A stretch of 64,000 bases of DNA, taken from Bacillota bacterium (GTDB lineage: Bacteria > Bacillota > Clostridia > Acetivibrionales > JAEXSP01). The stretch spans positions 27,692 through 91,691 of the forward strand of contig JAEXSP010000044.1 in the NCBI GenBank assembly GCA_023453795.1, read 5' to 3'. The notes under the pieces were generated by a model that was not told the DNA's origin, ran no database searches, and worked only from the letters and a program-made list of their open reading frames with translations. Positions within the stretch are counted from its first letter, which is position 1; each line of letters begins with the position of its first letter. The translations under genes and the position numbers were made by a program. This document shows, in pieces, positions 1 to 7,877 of this stretch.

Positions 1-557
1 TCTTTCCTCTCTATCACCATTTCTTCATATTTCTTGATTGCCAGCCTTTTATCACCCTCATTGATACAACTGAGTATAAAGCCTGTATCTACAAAATTTC
101 GCTTGTCTTTTACTTTGCCAAGGTAATATCCCATTGAAGAGTAGGGATAGCTGAATTCTCTTCCATTGTATTCCGGGAGGTCTTTGGGGTTTGAGTGGAT
201 GTAGGCAGATACTGTCAGAAGATAATCATCTGACTCAATAATCTTGCTGTGAAACCTCTCGGTCAGAAGGTGACCCTTACGGCTGTATTTTTTATTTATA
301 TATCTCACATATGCCTGATTCAGGCTTTTCATGAATTTGGATATATCATATCCGTTAGTATCAATTAGTATGTGATAGTGATTTGACATCAGGCAGTATG
401 AGTATATTTTACAGTTATGCTTTTCCTTGTATTTTTGAAGAGTATCCAGAAAGTACTCCTTATCGGAATTATCCGGGTAAAGGTCAAATTCACTTATACT
501 ATGTGCCATAATATGATATATGGCTGTCGGATCCTTTTTTCTAGCTGTTCTCGGCAT
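1..557 (-). CDS. REP-associated tyrosine transposase (IS200-like Y1 family), partial
   Basis: The gene runs off the left edge; 185 codons are visible from an ATG with GGAGG seven bases upstream. The N-terminus MPRTARKKDPTAIYHIM and the HUH-type motif SNHYHIL (H60, H62) are typical of the Y1 single-strand transposase/RAYT family, which nicks DNA at small hairpins. The segment AYIHSNP (residues 118-124) is the usual C-terminal signature near the catalytic tyrosine, though I cannot prove which Tyr is catalytic. It is a solitary gene with no TnpB partner in view. A REP-like hairpin of the kind these enzymes act on lies at the other end of the window (63790-63836). Family call is strong; activity is unknown because the C-terminus is missing. 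Confidence 0.88.
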   Translation of the reverse strand, partial: MPRTARKKDPTAIYHIMAHSISEFDLYPDNSDKEYFLDTLQKYKEKHNCKIYSYCLMSNHYHILIDTNGYDISKFMKSLNQAYVRYINKKYSRKGHLLTERFHSKIIESDDYLLTVSAYIHSNPKDLPEYNGREFSYPYSSMGYYLGKVKDKRNFVDTGFILSCINEGDKRLAIKKYEEMVIERK

Positions 558-640
558 GGATATATCCTCCTTCGTGGGCTTTATATCCATAGTATCCCAT
601 TTTCCATATTGTGTCAAATGTAATTAACTGTCCCGTAAAT

Positions 641-775
641 TCACTTTTTAATTGGCACAAGTTTTCCTTTCTTAGACAACTGGCTTAGCCGCGCTCTTTT
701 TATATCAAGTATCTGTAACACTTCGTTAGAAGTGGCTATCATTTCTATTACATTATCTAGCGTAATTTTGTCCAT
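641..775 (-). CDS. Small putative helix-turn-helix protein (44 aa)
   Basis: An ATG with a weak AGGA site seven bases upstream opens a 44-codon frame reading MDKITLDNVIEMIATSNEVL and ending in KARLSQLSKKGKLVPIKK-like sequence (actual tail RARLSQLSKKGKLVPIKK). The pattern hydrophobic helix, then R-x-x-L-S-x-L-x-K-x-GKLxPxKK is what the recognition helix and wing of small excisionase- or MerR-like DNA-binding domains look like. It may be a complete mini-regulator or the remaining head of a longer gene cut by rearrangement. It sits between the transposase and the thymidylate-synthase-like gene on the opposite strand. Function not established. Confidence 0.5.
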   Translation of the reverse strand: MDKITLDNVIEMIATSNEVLQILDIKRARLSQLSKKGKLVPIKK

Positions 776-819
776 AAATTATCCTAAATATACAATATAT
801 ACTATTATCCTATCGTATG

Positions 820-848
820 TGTAAACATTTGTAAATAGATGGTTTACA
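820..848. promoter_or_regulatory. Inverted repeat TGTAAAC / GTTTACA
   Basis: TGTAAAC at 820-826 and its exact reverse complement GTTTACA at 842-848 are separated by 15 bases in the A+T-rich gap between the divergent small HTH gene and the thymidylate-synthase-like gene. The position would suit an operator for either. In such A+T-rich sequence a 7-bp dyad can arise by chance, so this is weak. Confidence 0.25.
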
Positions 849-1001
849 TTTTAACCTTTATAGAATGTATCGAAGTTTTGCTATTATCCTTTACTTATTA
901 AGCTAATGTAAATTTTACCATAATAAGAAGGATTATATTAAAATTTGTAGAATAATGTTTGTATTAGTTTTTTTTGCATTACTACTCTAGGAGGCAAACA
1001 A

Positions 1002-1727
1002 ATGAATCCACCAATTGTTATAACAAATAATTCCTTTCAAGTTGCATGGGTAAACGCTGCAAGAAGATTAAAAGATAATGGTTGGGACCTTTGGAATTTA
1101 GTAGTTCATATTACAGATCCAACAAACTATGATAATAAATTAAATGCTATTGTTACTGACTTTTCAGATGAAAACTGCTTAATAAGACCAAAGGGTGTTG
1201 CTTATACAATTTTTCCACACAAATTATATAATAGAGTGCATAGTGCTGATAAAGTATATAGTGAGTACTTGGATAAAATTTATCCATGGACTCGTACGAG
1301 AGATCATAGTGGTTGGGGCACATATTTCCACAGGATGATCAATTATTATGACGATCGGAGAACAAACCAACTATCAAATATTATTAATGCAATTAACGAT
1401 AGGGATCGAATATCAAGAGCAGCATACACTATAGTGATTGAAAAACCCGGCGGTGAGACAACGAGACCTTTAGGAGCACCATGTTTAAATTATATTGCTG
1501 TACAAGTCGAACCAAATGTAACAAGTAAAACAATAAGTTTGTTATGTATATATCGTAATCATGATTTTCTAAAAAGAGCATACGGAAATTATTGGGGTCT
1601 TTGTAATCTACTTTGCTTCATTGCAGCTGAAACTCACTCTTCACCTGGTACTCTAACCTGTATATCATCCCATGCGTATGTAGATGAGAAAAGGGCGAGC
1701 TTAAGAAACTTTTTGGAGGTTCTATAA
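1002..1727 (+). CDS. Thymidylate-synthase-fold protein
   Basis: A 241-residue protein, start fixed by AGGAGG nine bases upstream. The C-terminal half carries the thymidylate synthase landmarks in order: a Pro-Cys pair (GAPC, Cys161) followed by a beta strand equivalent to the QF strand; YRNHDFL (R185, D188) equivalent to the QRSxDxFL phosphate/dUMP-binding segment; GNYWGLCNL equivalent to GxPFNxxxY; and SHAY (H224, Y226) equivalent to the DxHxY motif. The N-terminal about 140 residues do not resemble ThyA. Family members include dTMP synthases and the dUMP/dCMP hydroxymethylases of phages and nucleoside-antibiotic pathways. The stop overlaps the start of the radical SAM gene by one base, so the two products are probably made together. 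Divergence from ThyA and this context argue against a housekeeping role; the substrate is unknown. Confidence 0.7.
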   Translation: MNPPIVITNNSFQVAWVNAARRLKDNGWDLWNLVVHITDPTNYDNKLNAIVTDFSDENCLIRPKGVAYTIFPHKLYNRVHSADKVYSEYLDKIYPWTRTRDHSGWGTYFHRMINYYDDRRTNQLSNIINAINDRDRISRAAYTIVIEKPGGETTRPLGAPCLNYIAVQVEPNVTSKTISLLCIYRNHDFLKRAYGNYWGLCNLLCFIAAETHSSPGTLTCISSHAYVDEKRASLRNFLEVL

Positions 1728-2761
1728 TGGATTCTCAAGTGTCCACATTCAAGTTAAAGGAGATAAAAATTGAAGTAACACACAAATGCCCACTCATATG
1801 CATACATTGTTCTAGCGATGCTACTCCCTCATGCAAGAAAGAGATTTCTAAAGAGAAATGTGTTGAAATAATAACCGAAGCTATAAAAATGGGTGTTCAC
1901 AAAATTGCTTTTTCTGGTGGTGAACCATTATTATGGCACTCAATAAATGAAGTTGTTGAAACTGCTTCAAGTAGCGGCGCAGATGTAACTATTTATACCT
2001 CAGGAAATGTTGAAAATGTTGAGGATAAATTGAAAACACTTATGGCAAAGGGTTTACATAGGGTAATACTTAGTCTGTATTCTCCCGATAAGAAACAACA
2101 TGAAAGAATAACCAGGATAGATGGAAGTTTCAATAAAACGATTTATGCTATCCAAATTGCCAATGCACTTAAATTAAAAGTTGAAATACATTTCGTTGCA
2201 CTATCAAGTAACTACAAACTTCTCAGAGGTATTGCCGAACTGGGTAAAAGTATAGGAGTATCTAAAGTCAGTGTTTTAAGGTTTGTACCTCAAGGAAGAG
2301 GAACATTATTACAAAGTGGCGTACTAGATAGAATGCAAAATCTTGAGTTGCGTCGGATTATTAATGATTTAAGGAATGAAGGCTATGATATTCGGACGGG
2401 ATCGCCTCTCAATTTTTTGATGGTTAATAATGAACCTGAGTGTTTATCTGCTATAAATCGTCTTATAGTCGACCCAGATTTGCGCATATTTCCTTGTGAT
2501 GCTTTTAAAAATATCAGAGCTGAAGAAATTGTTGGGACACTTAAAATGTCCTCTCTTGACGAGTCATCCTTACGAGAGTGTTGGCAACGCTCTCCATATT
2601 TTGAGGCTATTAGAAATTATTTAACAACAGAATTTGAAGAGCCCTGTAAATCTTGTAAAAATCTAAAGAAGTGTTTATCTGGTTGCCTAGCTCAAAAAGT
2701 TATTTCTAATGGTACCTTAAAAAAAGATCAAGATCCATCATGCCTGCTTATTAATAATTGA
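1727..2761 (+). CDS. Radical SAM enzyme with C-terminal SPASM-like cysteine domain
   Basis: 344 residues. Cys21, Cys25 and Cys28 form the canonical CxxxCxxC [4Fe-4S] motif that cleaves S-adenosylmethionine, and FSGGEPLLW (62-70) is the SAM-binding GGEP motif. The last 90 residues hold further cysteines (FPCDAF, EEPCKSCKNLKKCLSGC, DPSC) in the style of SPASM domains, which bind auxiliary clusters in peptide-modifying and related enzymes. No RiPP-like precursor was seen next to it. GGAGG precedes the ATG, which overlaps the upstream stop codon (TAATG), a translationally coupled arrangement. A gap of 87 bases leads to the glycosylase fusion, so the three may share one transcript. The substrate cannot be named; coupling to a thymidylate-synthase-fold protein makes a nucleotide or base possible, which is inference. 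Confidence 0.82.
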   Translation: MDSQVSTFKLKEIKIEVTHKCPLICIHCSSDATPSCKKEISKEKCVEIITEAIKMGVHKIAFSGGEPLLWHSINEVVETASSSGADVTIYTSGNVENVEDKLKTLMAKGLHRVILSLYSPDKKQHERITRIDGSFNKTIYAIQIANALKLKVEIHFVALSSNYKLLRGIAELGKSIGVSKVSVLRFVPQGRGTLLQSGVLDRMQNLELRRIINDLRNEGYDIRTGSPLNFLMVNNEPECLSAINRLIVDPDLRIFPCDAFKNIRAEEIVGTLKMSSLDESSLRECWQRSPYFEAIRNYLTTEFEEPCKSCKNLKKCLSGCLAQKVISNGTLKKDQDPSCLLINN

Positions 2762-2848
2762 TAGACTCTGTCAACTAATTTATAATACTCTTAACGAGTT
2801 ATTAAGTATTAATCTTTTAAAATACATTTGTTTCAGGAGGAAGTTAAA

Positions 2849-3997
2849 ATGGCATGCCGTTTTTTCTCATCTTCAAAGGAAGAAAGGTTTGTAGAATTTA
2901 TACAGTCATTACAACATTGCAATTTATGTAGCAGATTATGCGAAAGGGTAAAAATTTTATCTGAGGCTAATGGAAATATTAATTCCAAAGTACTCTTTAT
3001 CGCCGAAGCACCTGGTCGTTTAGGAGCAGATAAGACGAAAATACCTTTGTTTGGAGATAAAACGGGGGATAATTTTGAAATGCTTTTAGGCAATATTGGC
3101 TGGAAAAGAGACGAAATATTTATTACTAATGCAATTCTTTGCAATCCACGTTCACAAGATGGTAATAATGCGACACCTACTCAAGATGAAATACAAAACT
3201 GTAATTCATATTTAGAAATGACAATTAATCTATTGCAACCAGAAGTAATCATAACATTGGGAACAGTAGCTTTAGATGCACTAAACTATATAACAAAACA
3301 TCATGTAAAATTAAGTAACGACGTAGGTAAAAAAATAAAATGGAATGGTAAGACTTTGATTCCATTATATCATCCTGGCCCACGTGCAGCTATTCATCGT
3401 TCTTTACCTAAACAACGAGCAGATTTCATTTCGCTTGCCAAACTTGTAGATCCATCAAAAGGCTTATACCATAAAGAAAGTAAATTAACAGATAGAACAC
3501 CACAAAATATAAAAGACATCCATGAAAATGCTTTTTATCAATGTATATTATCGATCGTCCAATCATTGGGGGAAATATCTTATTTCAAATTAACAAAATT
3601 ACTCTATTTTATGGATCTCTTTGCTATAGAGCGTCTTGGAAAATCTATCACGGGTGAATTGTATTTAAGACAGCAAGAAGGCCCCTGGCCTCCAAAATTA
3701 ACAAAAGCATTAAAAGATCTTAATGGATATGAAATTTATTATAAATATAAAAGCAAAATACCATTTGTATGTCCCGGTCCTTCGAAGAGATTCGATGTAC
3801 AAATTGACGATATTAAGCTTGATATTATTGCTGATGTTATAAGTAAGTATGGACATTTAAATAATGCAGCTATAAAAATTGCAGCTTATAGATCCACACC
3901 AATGCATTATGTTCTCGAACAGGAAAAGTTAGGTAAAGACATGAGAAAAATTCCATTGTTATATAAAGATAAGACTATTATTGATAATGTAAAATAA
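2849..3997 (+). CDS. Family 4-type uracil-DNA glycosylase fused to SocA/Panacea (DUF4065) domain
   Basis: ATG chosen because AGGAGG lies eight bases upstream; 382 residues. Residues about 20-200 are an iron-sulfur uracil-DNA glycosylase: Cys24, Cys27, Cys98 and Cys118 match the four cluster ligands of family 4, AEAPG (52-56) matches motif A (GEAPG), and YHPGPRA (174-180) matches the active-site HP motif. Residues about 228-375 match the DUF4065/SocA/Panacea domain (KLTKLLYFMDL, then LYLRQQEGPWPP), known as an antitoxin or chaperone-like module in toxin-antitoxin pairs and phage proteins. The fusion is unusual. It could be a damage or base sensor controlled by the second domain, or a defence effector. 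No separate toxin gene is adjacent; it converges with the recombinase gene four bases away. Confidence 0.85.
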   Translation: MACRFFSSSKEERFVEFIQSLQHCNLCSRLCERVKILSEANGNINSKVLFIAEAPGRLGADKTKIPLFGDKTGDNFEMLLGNIGWKRDEIFITNAILCNPRSQDGNNATPTQDEIQNCNSYLEMTINLLQPEVIITLGTVALDALNYITKHHVKLSNDVGKKIKWNGKTLIPLYHPGPRAAIHRSLPKQRADFISLAKLVDPSKGLYHKESKLTDRTPQNIKDIHENAFYQCILSIVQSLGEISYFKLTKLLYFMDLFAIERLGKSITGELYLRQQEGPWPPKLTKALKDLNGYEIYYKYKSKIPFVCPGPSKRFDVQIDDIKLDIIADVISKYGHLNNAAIKIAAYRSTPMHYVLEQEKLGKDMRKIPLLYKDKTIIDNVK

Positions 3998-4001
3998 ACA
4001 A

Positions 4002-4859
4002 TTATGTATTTATATCTTCCAATAGATTTTGTACATTCGAATAATTTTGTTCATAGTACTTTTTTGTTATATTAACATTAGATAATCCAAGAAAATCTGC
4101 TAAGAAAAAAGCATCAACACTCTTTCTCCTTGTGAGATTAGACGCAAAAAAGTCGCGTAATGAATTTGGATGAATATTTAATGTGTTAGCACTACGTGCA
4201 TACCTTTGAATCATTTTATTAATTCCATCTTTTGAAATACTTCCCCTTTGCCCAGACCATAGATTATTCTTCGGGTTATACTCTGATAAATATTTATTCA
4301 TAGCATTACATGCAATTGAATTCAAAGGAATTACCCTTGATTTGTTCCGGTTATTAATATGGAGTATATACGATTCTCCTTCTTTTCTTAAATCATTTAA
4401 TTTAAGCCCCACTAACTCACCAATTTTGATACCTGTATTCAGTATTAATTCCACGAGAGCTATGTCCCTAGATTTATCACTCCCGTATACCTCTAATCTA
4501 AACTTTTCAATCTCAGAACGACTTGGAATTGTAATAACAGTCCCTTCTTGTCCCTTAGGACTATTATCATATTTAATGTTAAGCATGGCTGTTATGATAT
4601 TACAATCATAAAGAAATTGGCAATATGATGTTAAGGAAGCCATCCTTAACTTAATCCCAGTTATTCGATATTCCTTAACACACATTAAGTAATTTATATA
4701 ACCAAAAATATTAGCTTGCTCTATAGTTTTTTCATCAAAATCTGGATTTTGACTTTTAAGCCACTCGATGAATTTTTTTATATTATTTATATACGATTTT
4801 ATTGTATTCTGACTATATTTACCCTTTTGTAATAAATATGATTTATATTCATCTAGCAT
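4002..4859 (-). CDS. Tyrosine recombinase/integrase-like protein with degenerate active site
   Basis: 285 residues with the XerC/XerD layout: an N-terminal SAM-like core-binding domain (1-90) and a C-terminal catalytic domain (110-280). The nucleophile Tyr268 (ITKKYYE) and the second arginine Arg235 (SLRDFFAS) are present. However, the first arginine (normally TGLRxSEL) is Lys145 in NTGIKIGEL, the histidine of HxLR is Asn232, and the His/Trp of LGH is Leu259. Such losses are unusual for an active recombinase, so it may be a specialised variant, a regulatory DNA-binding remnant, or inactive. The frame is intact and its start overlaps the end of the upstream DUF2284-like gene by 11 bases. A dyad with a 6-bp centre lies behind the pair at 5460-5493. 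Confidence 0.85.
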   Translation of the reverse strand: MLDEYKSYLLQKGKYSQNTIKSYINNIKKFIEWLKSQNPDFDEKTIEQANIFGYINYLMCVKEYRITGIKLRMASLTSYCQFLYDCNIITAMLNIKYDNSPKGQEGTVITIPSRSEIEKFRLEVYGSDKSRDIALVELILNTGIKIGELVGLKLNDLRKEGESYILHINNRNKSRVIPLNSIACNAMNKYLSEYNPKNNLWSGQRGSISKDGINKMIQRYARSANTLNIHPNSLRDFFASNLTRRKSVDAFFLADFLGLSNVNITKKYYEQNYSNVQNLLEDINT

Positions 4860-5376
4860 TTAAGATATACTCCGGATTATTTATGATTATTTTTACATTC
4901 ATCTTTTTTATACCTGCAATGGCAACTTGGTATGTTAAGTTCTCAGGTGGCCATTCAAGAATTATGCCTATTCTCTTCATCGTTTCTGTCACGTTTATAC
5001 CCATGCCTTCTGGGCAGGTGGTAACATGATAATTTCTGTTTTCTTTCAAAAAATCAAGAATCCCTTCTTTCAGTTTACTTCGTGCTTTTGACTGCCAATA
5101 ATAGCAGTTCTTAAGTTGCCTTTCAGACCATTCGGGATGGCGGTTTTTCATTTTTTCAATATGTGATCTAAAGTCAAAAACATGTATTATAGCATAAATG
5201 GGTTGAGTTAAATCAAAAATATTTTCAAATTTTTGTGCTATTGGTGGGCATTTCTTTTTTTTGTTAAAATTTGGACATCCTTTGGGATGCCCAGGATACG
5301 GTCTTGTACACAAACTCCTTACAGAATAGTCGATTACAGGATATACTTCTTTTATTATACAAGACAAAATAATCAC
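4849..5376 (-). CDS. DUF2284-like cysteine-rich predicted metal-binding protein
   Basis: 175 residues from a GTG start (AAAGG a few bases upstream). Cysteines at CTRPYPGHPKGCPN and KKKKCPP, followed by a FDLTQPIYAIIHVF core, and a second TCPEGMGINVTETM segment resemble the DUF2284 family of predicted metal-binding proteins, whose biochemical role is unknown. The 3' end overlaps the recombinase start by 11 bases, so the two form an operon and may work together. The similarity is by motif only; an iron-sulfur role is an inference from cysteine spacing. Confidence 0.6.
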   Translation of the reverse strand: MIILSCIIKEVYPVIDYSVRSLCTRPYPGHPKGCPNFNKKKKCPPIAQKFENIFDLTQPIYAIIHVFDFRSHIEKMKNRHPEWSERQLKNCYYWQSKARSKLKEGILDFLKENRNYHVTTCPEGMGINVTETMKRIGIILEWPPENLTYQVAIAGIKKMNVKIIINNPEYILNAR

Positions 5377-5459
5377 CTAACCTTTATCTCTTAAAAATTA
5401 TTCACAGAAAGTAATAATATAATTATTTAGTATATTATTATTTTATTACATTATAAGTA

Positions 5460-5493
5460 AACTGTCTATATAATATTTATTATATAGACAGTT
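5460..5493. repeat. Perfect 14-bp inverted repeat with 6-bp centre
   Basis: AACTGTCTATATAA (5460-5473), centre TATTTA, then the exact reverse complement (5480-5493). No T-run follows on either strand, so it is not a typical terminator. It sits between the divergent recombinase operon and the deoxyribosyltransferase-like gene. The layout (two inverted arms around 6 bp) is that of tyrosine-recombinase core sites such as dif; an operator is the alternative. Confidence 0.5.
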
Positions 5494-5571
5494 ACGTTCA
5501 AAACTAATTTATAATATTTGTATTTAATGGTATAATATAAACAACATAAAAATAGTTTGAGGGTTATTAAA

Positions 5572-6009
5572 ATGAAAATATATGTTGCCTCCTCTTGGAA
5601 GAACCATATACACCCCAAATTGGTGGCGGCTTTGACCAGGGCAGGTCATGCCGTTTATGATTTTAAAGAACCAACCCCGGGGAATAATGGATTTAACTGG
5701 TCTGATATTGATCCAGGCTGGGAAAATTGGAGTCCACAAGTCTTTAAGAAAGAGTTATTACATCCTAAAGCGGATACTGGATTTATGCAAGATATTGAAG
5801 CTCTAAAAAATTGCGATGCATGTGTATTGGTCTTACCTTGTGGTAGAAGTGCTCACCTTGAAGCTGGATTTTCAATAGGATTAGGAAAACCAACGATAAT
5901 CCTTTTATCAGATGGTATAATAGAATTGATGTATAAACTGACCCCATATATTTGTTTAAATCTCGAAGAAGTTATAGAATGCATAAATACATTATGTAAA
6001 GAGAGCTAA
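5572..6009 (+). CDS. Nucleoside 2-deoxyribosyltransferase-like protein
   Basis: 145 residues. The ATG at 5572 (GAGGG eight bases upstream) gives the typical start MKIYVASSWKN. The strand MKIYVAS, the acidic FMQDIEALKNCDACVLVLP and the segment CGRSAHLEAGFSIGLGKPTI are the hallmark of the nucleoside 2-deoxyribosyltransferase fold, where an Asp and the Glu of the HLEAG-like motif act on the N-glycosidic bond. Enzymes of the family swap bases on deoxyribose or hydrolyse deoxynucleotides; related TIR-like folds act in defence signalling. A candidate -10 (TATAAT, 5531-5536) lies upstream. It converges on the TniQ-like gene with a 4-base overlap. Substrate not predictable. Confidence 0.75.
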   Translation: MKIYVASSWKNHIHPKLVAALTRAGHAVYDFKEPTPGNNGFNWSDIDPGWENWSPQVFKKELLHPKADTGFMQDIEALKNCDACVLVLPCGRSAHLEAGFSIGLGKPTIILLSDGIIELMYKLTPYICLNLEEVIECINTLCKES

Positions 6010-7622
6010 TAAACTTTATTCCCGGGATATAGTTTTAATTTCTGTGCCTTTTTTATGGCCCTTATTTCTTGCAAAAATCCCCGATTTCTTAAAGTTGAGT
6101 GACTAACTTTCAAGTAGTTAGCAATACTTTCTACTCTTATCGGTATATCATTAGCAAAGAAATATTTTAATGTTTCATAAAAGATTTTTTCCTTATATTC
6201 ATGTTCTTCTAACTGCTTAAAGGTCTGATGCATACGCATTCTAAATTGTGTAAGCAATGAAGGGCAAAATATATAAAATAAAAATATTTTATAAGGTAAA
6301 TGGAGAATCTTCATAATTTTTTTATATGGTAATCCTTTTAATACTAATATCAAAATCTCATTAATTATTTTTTCGTCATGTCTTAAAGGAAGTTCAATTG
6401 GTGAAATGTCATTTTTTATTAAGTCATTTGAAACCAAAAAAACTACAGACCTTAAGATTTTTTCGCTTGAGCAATTTAAATCTTTTGTAAGATCTTTTAA
6501 TGTAATACCAGGGCACAAACGATCTTTTATTTTTCCCCACGCCAAGCTAATAAAGTAGCCTTTTTCAGTAAGCTCTGAGTTATTTTTATCTAAAACATAC
6601 TTTATCCCACATTGCTCACAATAAACGTAATAATCCCCACAGATTTTACCTTTTACTTTAGACCTTGTATCACGTTTTAAGGTGCCAGGATTTTTATATC
6701 CTCCGCACCAAGGAGCTAAACAAGTTAATGCGTCTATCGGATTAATTTCTTTTTGTAAACCCACTCCTTTAATGAATTTATTACTAGCATCAGTCGAGAA
6801 AAGCGTTGAAATAGGGATATCTAGCATATTAAGAATCTTAAAAATTGAATCTAAGCTAATAAGGGATTGTGAAATTTTATTGTTTCTTGCTAAATTTAAG
6901 ATTGGATTTGTAGCAGAAACATTCCGAACATTTATATTATACTTTCTTAAAATAGAAAGTAGCTTTAATGCTAAACTTTGCCCTATAGGCAAATTATTGA
7001 TAGGTATAACCCCGCTACTATCTGGGTCCAAGAGATATGTCCAGTTTATATATCTCAATAAATCCTTGTCATTCATAATAGCTTCTTCTGTTGTGATCTC
7101 ACATAATAAAGAATGGCAATGTGGACATTTACCCATTACGAAATCACTTGTTAGCATAGGGATATCTTTGCCACATTTCCAGCAACAAGACAATAGGCTA
7201 ATATTATGAATACTACACACTTTGATTTCTTTTACTTGCCATATGAGTTTATGAATTAAGTCATCTCTTAAACATATAGGACAATATTTCATGCTTTTAT
7301 GTATAAGATTGTCAAGGAGCCTACTATTTGAGACCTTTTCATCTTCTAGAAAGAACTTTTTATAAACAGGTAAAAACGTCAAACAATCTAGTCTCCCTTT
7401 TTCAATCATAAGCATTGATTCAAGTTTAGTCAGGTTTAAAAGAGATTTAGGATAAACATTTAATGTCGATGACATAGCATATTGCGGCTTTTTAATACCT
7501 TCAGGAAGTAACAGATTCAATAATTCATAAGGTGTAGAGAGATTATTCGTAGCGACTCTACTCAAATAACTAGTCAAAGATTCACCATGTAATGGTCTTG
7601 GACGGAATAATAACGCTTTCAT
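6006..7622 (-). CDS. TniQ/TnsD-like zinc-finger protein, solitary
   Basis: 538 residues; the ATG at 7622 is preferred because GGAGG lies seven bases upstream and the family start (K-x-x-L-FRPRPLHGESLTSYLSR) follows at once. The TniQ domain contains a zinc-ribbon layout: CPICLRDD, CSIHNISLLSCCWKCGKD and CPHCHSLLC in the first about 180 residues, and a second cysteine set (CLAPWCGG, YVYCEQCGIKYV) near residues 300-350. The C-terminus has HTH-like sequence (VESIANYLKVSHSTLRNRG). TniQ/TnsD proteins choose insertion targets for Tn7-like transposons, but no TnsA, TnsB or TnsC gene is in the window. It may be a remnant or a family member with another role. Confidence 0.78.
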   Translation of the reverse strand: MKALLFRPRPLHGESLTSYLSRVATNNLSTPYELLNLLLPEGIKKPQYAMSSTLNVYPKSLLNLTKLESMLMIEKGRLDCLTFLPVYKKFFLEDEKVSNSRLLDNLIHKSMKYCPICLRDDLIHKLIWQVKEIKVCSIHNISLLSCCWKCGKDIPMLTSDFVMGKCPHCHSLLCEITTEEAIMNDKDLLRYINWTYLLDPDSSGVIPINNLPIGQSLALKLLSILRKYNINVRNVSATNPILNLARNNKISQSLISLDSIFKILNMLDIPISTLFSTDASNKFIKGVGLQKEINPIDALTCLAPWCGGYKNPGTLKRDTRSKVKGKICGDYYVYCEQCGIKYVLDKNNSELTEKGYFISLAWGKIKDRLCPGITLKDLTKDLNCSSEKILRSVVFLVSNDLIKNDISPIELPLRHDEKIINEILILVLKGLPYKKIMKILHLPYKIFLFYIFCPSLLTQFRMRMHQTFKQLEEHEYKEKIFYETLKYFFANDIPIRVESIANYLKVSHSTLRNRGFLQEIRAIKKAQKLKLYPGNKVY

Positions 7623-7788
7623 AATGGGACCTCCGTTCATTCAAAATTCGTTAATAATTATTGCCAAAATTTATCTTAAAAATTACTTAGTGTAGTATGA
7701 ATATCTATTCTTATAATTAGTCCTTATGGTAATATATTCTAGACTAGCATTGTAATTATTTTCTAGGTGATATAAAATAAAACAAAAA

Positions 7789-7806
7789 CCTGATTTGTAA
7801 ATCAGG
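7789..7806. promoter_or_regulatory. Palindrome CCTGATTT-GT-AAATCAGG
   Basis: Perfect 8-bp arms with a 2-bp centre, 72 bases upstream of the ATPase start and in the gap between two divergent genes. The symmetry fits a dimeric repressor operator. There is no T-run, so a terminator is unlikely. The binding protein is unknown. Confidence 0.4.
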
Positions 7807-7877
7807 AACCACTATTTAATCCTTCCATTCCAGGTTCTACAATTGGGTTAAATTGTTATAACGTAGGAGTGTAAATT

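Noticed and set aside
1727..2761. Prokaryotic viperin
   Set aside because: The protein has a SPASM-like C-terminus with many cysteines and lacks viperin-specific residues and a neighbouring nucleotide kinase.
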